Assembly: GCA_035280345.1 (NCBI GenBank)
Contig: DATEGA010000300.1
Location: forward strand, 1-37,212
Origin: DASSJF01 sp035280345
Lineage (GTDB): Bacteria > Sysuimicrobiota > Sysuimicrobiia > Sysuimicrobiales > Segetimicrobiaceae
Reading direction: 5' to 3'
DNA length: 37,212 nt
The notes beneath the pieces are model-generated. The model was not told the DNA's origin, ran no database searches, and worked only from the letters and a program-made list of their open reading frames with translations. The translations under genes were made by a program, and so were the position numbers. This document shows positions 7,675 to 16,579 of this stretch, piece by piece (within the stretch, counting starts at the first letter, position 1; each line of letters opens with the position of its first letter).

Positions 7675-8451
7675 CTAGCGGCCGCGCCTCGAGGGACGCC
7701 ACGCGAGCACGGCGCGCTCAAACAGCACGACGGCGCCAATCCCGGCCGTGGTAAAAGCCGTGATCAGCACGAGCGTCGCAAACACCAGCGGTGTATCGAG
7801 ATTAAACTGACCTGACAAGATCAGGTACCCGACGCCCCGGCTTCCACCGATAAATTCTCCAACCACGGAGCCGGCGATGGCGAGCGGGAACGCTACCTTA
7901 AGGGCATCGGTGAGGTACGGTACGGCGTTGACGAGCCGCACCTTCGTGAACACGCGGAACTCGCTGCCGCCGGCCAGCCTCGCCAGATCCAGCATGTCGT
8001 GCTCGATCTCGCCGAGTCCGGTAACCGAATTGACGAACACCGGGAACAGCCCCAGCAGGAAGGCCAGCACAACCTTCGATTCGGCCCCCAATCCGAACCA
8101 GATGATGAACAGCGGCGCGATGGCAAGCTTCGGGATGCTGTTGAACCCGGCGAGCACCGGGAGTATGACCGTTCGAAGCGGCTCCACGTAGACAACCGTC
8201 AGCGCCAGCAGCACGCCGATCACGAGCGCGAGCGCGAGGCCGATGAGCGTCGTCGCGGCTGTGGCGCTCAGATGGTAGATCTGGACCGGCAGCGTCTGCC
8301 ACAGCCGGACGGCAATCGCGATCGGTACGGGAAGGATGTACCCGGGCACCCGGGCGGCGGGAGCCCCATACTGCCAGATCGCGAGAAACGCGCACAGCCC
8401 CGCAAGCAGACCGGCGGTCCTCCACCACAGGGTCCGCGGTCGTCCGATCAT
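7675..8451 (-). CDS. ABC importer permease, SsuC/TauC type
   Basis: Protein of 258 aa from ATG 8451, with about six membrane helices (for example TAGLLAGLCAFLAIW and TTLIGLALALVIGVLLALTVV). The conserved cytoplasmic coupling loop region (LGEIEHDMLDLARLAGGSEF) and the C-terminal VGEFIGGSRGVGYLI are typical of nitrate/sulfonate/taurine permeases. It forms a complex with the ATPase and binding protein encoded immediately upstream. A longer reading from 8517 overlaps the ATPase gene and was not used. Substrate is unknown; this family also carries pyrimidine precursors, aromatic acids and other organic anions. Confidence 0.88.
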   Translation of the reverse strand: MIGRPRTLWWRTAGLLAGLCAFLAIWQYGAPAARVPGYILPVPIAIAVRLWQTLPVQIYHLSATAATTLIGLALALVIGVLLALTVVYVEPLRTVILPVLAGFNSIPKLAIAPLFIIWFGLGAESKVVLAFLLGLFPVFVNSVTGLGEIEHDMLDLARLAGGSEFRVFTKVRLVNAVPYLTDALKVAFPLAIAGSVVGEFIGGSRGVGYLILSGQFNLDTPLVFATLVLITAFTTAGIGAVVLFERAVLAWRPSRRGR

Positions 8452-8461
8452 GAGGCGGCGG

Positions 8462-9289
8462 TCACTCCACCCACTGTGCCGCGATATTCTCGCGAACGGC
8501 GGCCGCAATCTCGACAAACCTGCGGTCGCTCATGGTATTGACGTCCCGTGGGCGTGGGAGATCGACCGTGACCACCGCTTTCGTCGTTCCGGGCCGCGGC
8601 GTCATCGCGACAATCCGGTCAGACAGCAGAACCGCTTCGGTGATGCTGTGGGTGACGAACACGACCGTGGTGCGATTCGAACTCCAGATCCGCTGAAGTT
8701 CAAAGGCCATCTTCTCGCGAGTCATGATGTCCAGCGCGCCAAACGGCTCATCCATCAGCAGCAGAGCCGGGTTGAGCAGGAGCGCGCGACAGATCGCTGT
8801 TCGCTGCTGCATCCCGCCCGACAACTCGTGAGGATAACTCTTCTCGAAGCCGCCCAGACCCGCCAGCTGTATCAGCTCGAGGGCCCGCCGACGGTACTCC
8901 GCCGGGCGCCGGCCAGCCATCTCCGCCGTGAAAAGCACGTTGCGGAGCGTGTTGCGCCACGGAAGCAGCACCGGCGACTGAAACACCATCCCGATGTCCT
9001 GGATGGGCGCGGCGACCTCAACCCCCCGGAAATACACTTTGCCTGCGGTCGCGGGGATGAGGCCCGCCACGAGCCGTAGGGTGGTCGACTTCCCGCATCC
9101 GCTCGGCCCCACCACGGTCAGAAACTCGTTTTCCTTGACCTCGAACGAGAAGCCGCCTAGCGCCGCCGAGGCCCCGAAAACCTTAGTCAGCGCTTCGACC
9201 TTGATAACAACGGCACGCGAAAGCGCCGTCGTGTCCCGAACAAACGGCTCCAGGCGACCGTCAGCGGCCAAGGGCCCGATCGTACACAT
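8462..9289 (-). CDS. ABC importer ATPase, SsuB/TauB type
   Basis: Protein of 275 aa with Walker A GPSGCGKST, Q-loop VFQSPVLLPW, signature LSGGMQQR, Walker B LLLMDEPFGALD and switch histidine VFVTHSITEA: a complete ATPase. The ATG at 9289 overlaps the end of the binding-protein gene by 29 nt; no plausible later start is visible. Homology begins near residue 29 (IKVEALTKVFG), so the first residues may not be native. It energises the permease encoded downstream. Confidence 0.9.
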   Translation of the reverse strand: MCTIGPLAADGRLEPFVRDTTALSRAVVIKVEALTKVFGASAALGGFSFEVKENEFLTVVGPSGCGKSTTLRLVAGLIPATAGKVYFRGVEVAAPIQDIGMVFQSPVLLPWRNTLRNVLFTAEMAGRRPAEYRRRALELIQLAGLGGFEKSYPHELSGGMQQRTAICRALLLNPALLLMDEPFGALDIMTREKMAFELQRIWSSNRTTVVFVTHSITEAVLLSDRIVAMTPRPGTTKAVVTVDLPRPRDVNTMSDRRFVEIAAAVRENIAAQWVE

Positions 9290-10304
9290 CTGCCGGGGTC
9301 AACGGCTTGTCTAGCTTCAAGACCTTGTCGACCAGTTCCAATGTCCGGTTCAGGCGATCCGGGGTGGCGAAGCCGTACCCGTGGAGCTTGACGTACGGCG
9401 TGTTGATCGCCACCATGGCCCCGCGCCACTGCGCGAGCGTCGTATCGTAGTTCATCACCGGATTGTAACGCACCATGATGCGCGCCGTCTCTTCGGGGTT
9501 CGCGAGAGACCATTTCACCGCACGGCCGGTGGCGTCCGCGAACGCCCTCAGTTCGGCCGGGTCTGACTGGATTCTACTCGTCTTGGCTACAAGCACATAG
9601 CCGAGCGCATCGTAGCCCCAGTCGGCGAACAACGTAAAGTAGGCGCTCTTGCCTTGTTGCGCGGCGAGCTTGGTCAGAATGGGCATGTCGCCATCGCTCG
9701 AGGCGCCCATGAGATCCGCTTTCCCGCCCGCCATCAGCGCAAACCATGTGCTGGGGTCGGCATTGAGCCATTTGATCGACGCGGGATCGATGCCCCGACT
9801 CTGCAGAATGAGCGGGAGAACGACGCGCACGCTGTCCGTCGGGGACGACACTATCGTCCTGCTCATGATCGACTGCACGGTCGGATAGGGCTGTAGCGAC
9901 GCGAGGCCGCTCGTGCTGACGTCCATGTAGACGGTGAACGCCTTGATCGCCGCACCCTTGGACACCGCCCGCACAAGCGTCGTGGCATCAGCCATCCCGA
10001 AGTCGCCGTGACCGCTCTCGACGGCCGCAACGACGAACCCGCTGCCCGTGGTCGGTGTGACGCGCACGTCGAAACCCGCGTCCCGATAGAAGCCCTTGTC
10101 CACGCCGACGAAGAACGGCGCGTGGCGCCCGTTGAACGAGTAGTTGGCCAGCAACTCCACCCGCTTCAGCGGCCTTCCCGCTGCGGACGCGCGGCCGCGC
10201 TCGGGACTAAGCGCCCCCGCGGCTGCGGCTCCGGCCGCGAGAGCCGCAGCACTCAGAAACCGCCGGCGTGTCACCATCCCATGCTTTGAAAACGGCATCT
10301 CCAT
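9261..10304 (-). CDS. NMT1/SsuA-like substrate-binding protein with Tat signal
   Basis: Protein of 347 aa. The N-terminus has a twin-arginine motif (TRRRFLSAAA) and an Ala-rich hydrophobic stretch, so it is probably exported folded. The mature part matches the NMT1/THI5-SsuA fold: NGRHAPFFVGVDKGFYRDAGF near residue 60, then GSGFVVAAVESGHGDFGMAD near 90. It captures the substrate for the permease and ATPase encoded just downstream. The ATG follows GGGGGGTGAC; a second ATG lies two codons in. Ligand identity cannot be read from the sequence. The neighbouring decarboxylase and amidohydrolase suggest a small organic acid or imidazole-type compound (inference). Confidence 0.88.
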   Translation of the reverse strand: MEMPFSKHGMVTRRRFLSAAALAAGAAAAGALSPERGRASAAGRPLKRVELLANYSFNGRHAPFFVGVDKGFYRDAGFDVRVTPTTGSGFVVAAVESGHGDFGMADATTLVRAVSKGAAIKAFTVYMDVSTSGLASLQPYPTVQSIMSRTIVSSPTDSVRVVLPLILQSRGIDPASIKWLNADPSTWFALMAGGKADLMGASSDGDMPILTKLAAQQGKSAYFTLFADWGYDALGYVLVAKTSRIQSDPAELRAFADATGRAVKWSLANPEETARIMVRYNPVMNYDTTLAQWRGAMVAINTPYVKLHGYGFATPDRLNRTLELVDKVLKLDKPLTPADVYDRALGR

Positions 10305-10333
10305 GTCACCCCCCAGAGGTCTGTATGCGAGCG

Positions 10334-11485
10334 TCAGCCCGCCACCTTGGCCGGATCGGCGTGCGGCGTGAGATGGTACAGCTCGGCGGCGTTGTCGTGC
10401 AGAATACGGCGCTTCAGCGCCGCCGGAAGCGGCGGGAACGTCTCTTCAGGCGAATCGAAGTCCCAGTGCGGGTAGTCGGACGCGAACATCAAGGTCCGTT
10501 CGGCGCGATTCCAGGCCAGGATTTCCAGCAACTGCTCCGGCCGCTCGGGCTCCTCGAGCGGCTGCGACGTAAACCGCACACTTTCCCAAACGTATTCGCT
10601 CGGCGGCTTCTTCACCCAGGGCGTCTGCGCGCGCAGCGCCTTCCAGTCAGCGTCGAGCCGCCACAAGAACGGGGCCAACCAGGCGGATCCGCCCTCAACG
10701 AACACGACTTTCAGCTTGGGAAACTTTTCGAAGACGCCCTCAAAGATCATGCTCGTCAGATGAGTCTGATATCCCTGGGCGCGCACCTGGCGATTCTCGA
10801 CGTAATAGGACCCGTACCCGGCAAGAGACGGCTGTCCGTTGATGCCGATGCCCTCACCGCCGGTATGCAGGGCGAACGGGAGATCCATCGCCTCGCACGC
10901 CTCGAAGATCGGGTGATAGTAGCGGTTGCCATAGGGCAGCCGCGCGCCGTTGCTCACGAGGACTTGGACGATGTCGGGGTGGCGGCCGACGCGTTCGATC
11001 TCCAGCACCGCCGCGTCGACATCCTGTGTGGGGATCAGCATCGCACCCTTGAGGCGCCGGTCCGCCGAGAGCTCGCGCTCGATCAAATAGTCGTTGTAGG
11101 CGTGCGCGAGCGCGGCTGCGTAGTCGGCGTTCGGCAACGCGGTGAGGGGGCGCAGTTCCTGTCCGAGCAGGATCGCGTATTCCACGTTGTATTTGTCGAG
11201 CAGTTGCTCGCGCATCAACTCGAGTTTCGTACCGGCGTATCCATGGTCGCGGGTGCCCCGCTCCGCGAAGTCGGTCTTCGCCCACGAATCGGCCCGATTG
11301 CCGCGATCTCCAGCGTTCGGGTACCCGGAGTCATTAGGCAAATTCAGGCCCCACATCTTGACATATTCCTGATAACCGCGGGGCAGGTAAGACATCAGCG
11401 CACCGGCGCCTCGATCGTTCCACCACTTGAAGTCGTTGTGAACATCGCAGTCGATGATCGGGATCGTTCCTGCTGTCTCGGTCAT
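10334..11485 (-). CDS. Amidohydrolase-2 (ACMSD-like) metal-dependent hydrolase/decarboxylase
   Basis: Protein of 383 aa from ATG 11485, which has AAGGAGG about 7 nt upstream. It belongs to the TIM-barrel PF04909 group, which includes ACMS decarboxylase, gamma-resorcylate decarboxylase and various hydrolases. Metal-site features are the first-strand DCDVH (residues 12-16), a histidine in FALHTGGEG, and the late aspartate in MFASDYPHWDFDSPE. Family members act on small aromatic or heterocyclic carboxylates, usually through Zn2+ or Mn2+. It lies between the Rieske gene and the importer, so it probably acts on the imported compound. Whether it hydrolyses or decarboxylates cannot be decided. Confidence 0.88.
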   Translation of the reverse strand: MTETAGTIPIIDCDVHNDFKWWNDRGAGALMSYLPRGYQEYVKMWGLNLPNDSGYPNAGDRGNRADSWAKTDFAERGTRDHGYAGTKLELMREQLLDKYNVEYAILLGQELRPLTALPNADYAAALAHAYNDYLIERELSADRRLKGAMLIPTQDVDAAVLEIERVGRHPDIVQVLVSNGARLPYGNRYYHPIFEACEAMDLPFALHTGGEGIGINGQPSLAGYGSYYVENRQVRAQGYQTHLTSMIFEGVFEKFPKLKVVFVEGGSAWLAPFLWRLDADWKALRAQTPWVKKPPSEYVWESVRFTSQPLEEPERPEQLLEILAWNRAERTLMFASDYPHWDFDSPEETFPPLPAALKRRILHDNAAELYHLTPHADPAKVAG

Positions 11486-11574
11486 CTCTGTCCCTCCTTG
11501 GCCCCTCGCGGGCCGCCTGACGGCGGGCTCGCCGGCCACCATGAAGTCAGAGTCGTGGCCCCGACGCGCACTGC

Positions 11575-11979
11575 TCAGGCATGAAGGATCAAATACTCTC
11601 CTTCCGTGGTGACCTCGAACGTCTCAAGGGTAACGTCGTCATCAGCGAGCGGCCCCACGGTGACGTCGTACGTCTTCACGCGGACGCGGTGCGGGTTGAA
11701 GTACGTGCGGCCGGTCGCGATCTCAAACTCCCATCCGTGCCATGGACACTGGATGATCTGGTCTTCCAACCCGTACACGTATTCGTACGGCCTGCCGGGC
11801 AAGACCGTTCCTTGAATGTTACCTAAACAAAGGGGGGCGCCCTGATGAGGACAGCGGTTCCGGAGAGCGTAGTACGAGCCGCGAATGTTGAACACCCCGA
11901 TCGACCGGCCGGCGACGGTCACGATCTTCCGGCCGCCTGCGGGCAACTCTGAGACTTTGCAGATAGCGTATCGCGCCAC
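11575..11979 (-). CDS. Rieske [2Fe-2S] ferredoxin-type protein
   Basis: Protein of 134 aa from GTG 11979, preceded by GGGAGG 6 nt upstream. It is a stand-alone Rieske domain: the cluster boxes are C-P-H-x-G-A-P-L in NRCPHQGAPLC and C-P-W-H-G in QCPWHGWEFE, separated by a longer loop than usual (TVLPGRPYEYVYGLEDQI). No oxygenase catalytic domain, membrane anchor or signal is present, so it is likely a soluble electron carrier or regulatory subunit. It is the first gene of the minus-strand operon and sits directly behind the HutP-type attenuator. No Rieske oxygenase partner is in the window. A small nitrite-reductase-like subunit is an alternative reading. Confidence 0.88.
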   Translation of the reverse strand: MARYAICKVSELPAGGRKIVTVAGRSIGVFNIRGSYYALRNRCPHQGAPLCLGNIQGTVLPGRPYEYVYGLEDQIIQCPWHGWEFEIATGRTYFNPHRVRVKTYDVTVGPLADDDVTLETFEVTTEGEYLILHA

Positions 11980-12000
11980 GCCGTGCCTCCCGAGGCGCCG

Positions 12001-12033
12001 AATCAAAAGAGCCACGTCTTCAGACGCGGCTCT
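12001..12033 (-). terminator. Leader terminator (attenuator) of the Rieske-UbiD operon
   Basis: Read on the minus strand, GAGCCGCGTC (12032-12023) pairs with GACGTGGCTC (12018-12009) around a short loop and is followed by TTTT (12008-12005). One pair is a G-U wobble on this strand but an A-C mismatch on the other, so the structure is made for minus-strand RNA. It ends about 10 nt before the Rieske ribosome site. No gene precedes it on this strand, so it is a leader element. Both 10-nt arms are identical to those of the hutH leader hairpin. Confidence 0.8.
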
Positions 12034-12050
12034 CTAATTCCTAATGTCTT
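12034..12050 (-). promoter_or_regulatory. HutP-type NAG triplet array, Rieske operon leader
   Basis: On the minus strand AAG (12050-12048), UAG (12043-12041) and UAG (12036-12034) are each separated by exactly 4 nt and lead into the terminator stem. HutP is known to bind NAG (mostly UAG) triplets with 4-nt spacers in hut mRNA. Assignment rests on this pattern plus the match to the hutH leader. Confidence 0.65.
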
Positions 12051-12154
12051 TGAACCGCATGAGTGGTTTGGTGGTGCGGTCCGAGAATCCTGCTTCGACC
12101 CATGACCGGAGGTCGGACAGGAAGTCATCGGGCGGTCCAGAACACCACCGCGCG

Positions 12155-12601
12155 ATGCAGAAGACCGCGGCGATACCCGTCCGGACGGACACATTGGGGC
12201 GCGTCGCTCTGTTGTCGGTCCTCGCAGACGTTCCGGAAGAGGTCGCCGGCACGGCCGCGGGCTACCGAGTGGTCCTCGGTCAGGTCGGCACGATGGACGT
12301 CCAAAAAATCATCGCCGCCATCGAGACCGCGGCCCGGCGCGAGCATCTGATCGGACCGGAATACGCCGAGGAACACGCCCTCTACCACGCCGCGCTCGAT
12401 GCGCTATCCGGCATCACGCGAGGCCAGATCGCGCTCGGCACACTGTTGCGAACCGTCGGCCTGCGGTTTTCGCTGGTCCGAGGCCCCCGGCTTCCCGGAG
12501 ACCGAACGACGTGGATCGCGGTGGCCCTCTACGGCACGATCGGCCAACCGGTCAAAGGAATGGAGCACGAGGTGGTGGGGTTGGGAATCTTCCACATCTA
12601 G
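12155..12601 (+). CDS. hutP: HutP, histidine-responsive antiterminator
   Basis: Protein of 148 aa from ATG 12155, the same length class as Bacillus HutP. HutP is an RNA-binding hexamer that binds L-histidine and Mg2+, then binds UAG triplets in hut mRNA and prevents terminator formation. Family signatures are clear: VGTMDVQKIIAAIETA, ITRGQIALGTLLRTVGLRF, WIAVALYGTIGQPVKGMEHE and the C-terminal GIFHI. Mg2+/His-binding residues are conserved as His74, His78 and His138. An in-frame ATG at 12044 would add 37 residues unlike any HutP and overlap the divergent leader, so it was not used. No clear ribosome site precedes 12155. hutH follows after a 116-bp leader. Confidence 0.93.
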   Translation: MQKTAAIPVRTDTLGRVALLSVLADVPEEVAGTAAGYRVVLGQVGTMDVQKIIAAIETAARREHLIGPEYAEEHALYHAALDALSGITRGQIALGTLLRTVGLRFSLVRGPRLPGDRTTWIAVALYGTIGQPVKGMEHEVVGLGIFHI

Positions 12602-12652
12602 CAGTCCGTGCAGGAATGCGCGGGGGACCGCAGCAAATCACATCATGGCTCA

Positions 12653-12662
12653 TAGTCGCTAG
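12653..12662 (+). promoter_or_regulatory. HutP-type UAG pair in the hutH leader
   Basis: UAG triplets at 12653-12655 and 12660-12662 are separated by 4 nt and lie 8 nt before the terminator stem. The triplet one step upstream (12646-12648) is TGG, so only two of the classical three are exact. This is the expected HutP target between hutP and hutH. Confidence 0.7.
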
Positions 12663-12670
12663 GCATGTGG

Positions 12671-12706
12671 GAGCCGCGTCCGGCGAGGACGTGGCTCTTT
12701 GTGTTT
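12671..12706 (+). terminator. HutP-regulated terminator before hutH
   Basis: An 11-bp stem (12671-12681 with 12687-12697, one G-U wobble) with a 5-nt loop is followed by TTTGTGTTT. It sits between hutP and the hutH ribosome site, where the Bacillus hut terminator is found. Readthrough is expected when HutP carries histidine. Confidence 0.85.
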
Positions 12707-12717
12707 GGAGGACGGCA

Positions 12718-14229
12718 ATGATCGAAATCGACGGCGAGCATCTGACGCTCGAGATGGTCGGGCAGGTTGCCGGCGGCGCCCCGGCGACGCTCCGCACCGC
12801 CGCCCGCGACCGAGTCCAGCGGTCGGCGGAGATGGTGGACCGAATCGTCAGCGCGGGGCAGCCGGTCTACGGCGTCTCGACCGGCGTCGGAGAGCTCCGC
12901 ACCGTCTCGATCTCTCCCGACCAGGCGGCCACGCTGCAGCGGAACATTCTGCGGTCGCATGCCGCGGGCGTCGGTCGGCCCATTGCCGATCCGGTCGTCC
13001 GGGCGATGATGGTCCTGCGCGCCAACGCGCTCGCGTGCGGGCACTCGGGCGTCCGGCCGCTGGTGATCGACACCCTGCTGCGCATGATCGCGGAAGGCGT
13101 CCATCCGGTGATTCCCGAGCAGGGGTCGCTCGGGGCCAGCGGTGATTTGGCGCCGCTCGCGCATCTCGGGCTGGTGCTGATCGGCGAAGGCGAAGCCGCG
13201 CATCGAGGCGCCCGGCTGCCGGGCGGCCGGGCGATGCGGGCCGCGGGGATCGAAACGATCGTGCTTCGCGCGAAAGAGGGTCTGGCTCTGATCAACGGCA
13301 CGCAGTTCATGAGCGCGTACGGCACACTGTTTCTGCTCGACGCCGAGCGCCTCGCTGCGCTCGCTGATATCGCGGGGGCCCTGTCGCTCGAAGCCCTCCA
13401 CGGCACAGACGCCGCGTTCGCCGAGCATATTCAGCGGGCGCGGCCTCACCCTGGACAACTGGAGAGTGCGCGCCACGTACGGGAACTCGTGCGCGGAAGC
13501 GCGCGCGTCGTTCGTGAGGGTTACGGTCGTGTACAGGACGCCTACTCCCTCCGCTGCATCCCTCAGGTGCACGGGGCCGTGCGAGACGCGCTCCGGCACC
13601 TTCGCACCGTCCTATCGATCGAGATCAACAGCGCGACCGACAACCCGCTGTTCTTTCCCGACGACGGCCTCGTGCTCTCCGGCGGGAACTTTCACGGAGA
13701 GCCGCTGGCGCTCGCGCTCGACTACGCCGCCACCGCAGTCGCCGAACTCGCCAGCATCAGCGAACGCCGGATCGAGCGCCTGGTGAACCCCCACCTATCC
13801 GGCCTGCCCGCGTTCCTCACCGACAACGGCGGCCTGCGTACCGGATACATGCTGGCACAGTACACGGCCGCGGCGCTCGTGTCCGAAAACAAGGTCCTGA
13901 CCCATCCCGCGAGCGTCGACAGCATTCCAAGCTCGGCCGGCCAGGAGGACCACGTCAGTATGGGCGCCTACGCGGCAAGGAAAGCGATGGAGGTTCTGCG
14001 GAACACTCAGCAGGTGCTGGCGATCGAACTCGTCACTGCATGCCAGGCGATCGACTTCGGTGCCGGCGCGCTCGGCGCCGGTACCGGCGCCGCCTATCGC
14101 GAGGTCCGCGCGGCTGTGCCCCGGCTCGACGACGACCGCGTCCTCAGCGAGGATTTCGCGGCGGCGGTGGAGCTGGTCCGATCCGGGAAAGTACTCCGGA
14201 CGGTTGCCGGCCGGCACGCGGCCCTCTAG
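12718..14229 (+). CDS. hutH: Histidine ammonia-lyase
   Basis: Protein of 503 aa, the normal length. It deaminates L-histidine to trans-urocanate, the first step of histidine degradation, as a cytosolic tetramer. The autocatalytic MIO cofactor triad A140-S141-G142 is present in SLGASGDLAPL; YGVSTGVGEL near residue 51 and SATDNPLFF are further family motifs. ATG 12718 is chosen because GGAGG lies 6 nt upstream; a longer reading would run through the terminator. hutU follows 23 bp later. Expression should depend on HutP antitermination. Confidence 0.97.
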   Translation: MIEIDGEHLTLEMVGQVAGGAPATLRTAARDRVQRSAEMVDRIVSAGQPVYGVSTGVGELRTVSISPDQAATLQRNILRSHAAGVGRPIADPVVRAMMVLRANALACGHSGVRPLVIDTLLRMIAEGVHPVIPEQGSLGASGDLAPLAHLGLVLIGEGEAAHRGARLPGGRAMRAAGIETIVLRAKEGLALINGTQFMSAYGTLFLLDAERLAALADIAGALSLEALHGTDAAFAEHIQRARPHPGQLESARHVRELVRGSARVVREGYGRVQDAYSLRCIPQVHGAVRDALRHLRTVLSIEINSATDNPLFFPDDGLVLSGGNFHGEPLALALDYAATAVAELASISERRIERLVNPHLSGLPAFLTDNGGLRTGYMLAQYTAAALVSENKVLTHPASVDSIPSSAGQEDHVSMGAYAARKAMEVLRNTQQVLAIELVTACQAIDFGAGALGAGTGAAYREVRAAVPRLDDDRVLSEDFAAAVELVRSGKVLRTVAGRHAAL

Positions 14230-14252
14230 GTCGAGCCACCGGGGCGGGACCG

Positions 14253-15910
<1,658 letters not shown>

Positions 15911-15914
<4 letters not shown>

Positions 15915-16579
15915 TTCCGCTAGGCGACGTCTCACGCCGTCCGGTGCGGTTTCCCATCGTCACGCTCCTCATCATCCTCGCCAACGGGTTCGTCTTCCTC
16001 CAGGAGTTGCTCAACGGTGACACCTTCGTCGCGCAGTGGGCGATGGTGCCTGCCCAGATCTCGTCCGGCCAACACCTGATTACAGCGTTCACGTCGATGT
16101 TTCTCCACGGCAGTTGGTCGCATATCCTCGGCAACATGCTGTTCTTGTGGGTCTTTGGACCGGAGATCGAGGACGCGATGAACCCGGGCCGGTACATCGC
16201 GTTTTATCTCACCGGCGGCCTCGTCGCAAACTTCGCGCAGGTCATCATCGCGCCGGGCTCGACCGTGCCCACGCTCGGCGCGAGCGGGGCGATCGCAGCG
16301 GTGATGGGCGCCTTTCTCATCACCTACCCGCGCGACCGGATTCGCACGGTGCTGTTTATCGGCTTCTTCTTTACCGTCACGTTCCTGCCGGCATTCCTGC
16401 TGATCGGCCTCTGGTTCTTCATTCAACTGATCAGCTTCGGCGCGATCACGAACGCCACGAGCGCGGCGACGGGCGGCGTCGCCTACGCGGCGCACGTCGG
16501 CGGCATCCTCTTCGGGGCGATTACGGCGCGGCTCTTCGAGGACCCGAGCCGGCTCGGGGAGCCCGCCGCGTACCGCTAG
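15911..16579 (+). CDS. Rhomboid-family intramembrane serine protease
   Basis: Protein of 222 aa with six predicted membrane helices. The catalytic dyad is intact: Ser125 in TLGASGAIAA and His195 in AYAAHVGGILFG. The oxyanion-region HGSWSHILGNMLFLW (from His66) is also conserved, so it should be active. Rhomboids cleave membrane-anchored substrates inside the bilayer; none can be named here. The ATG overlaps the hutU stop by four bases, implying translational coupling and histidine-dependent expression, an unusual setting. Its TAG stop and the convergent ureohydrolase TAG lie in one CTAG (16576-16579), with no room for a terminator. Confidence 0.93.

Noticed and set aside
12044..12154. 37-residue N-terminal extension of HutP
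   Set aside because: Known HutP proteins start near the residue encoded at 12155, and the extension would overlap the divergent attenuator leader.
12511..12717. Longer hutH reading frame
   Set aside because: It would be antisense-free but runs through hutP, the UAG motifs and the terminator; ATG 12718 has a good ribosome site and gives the normal length.
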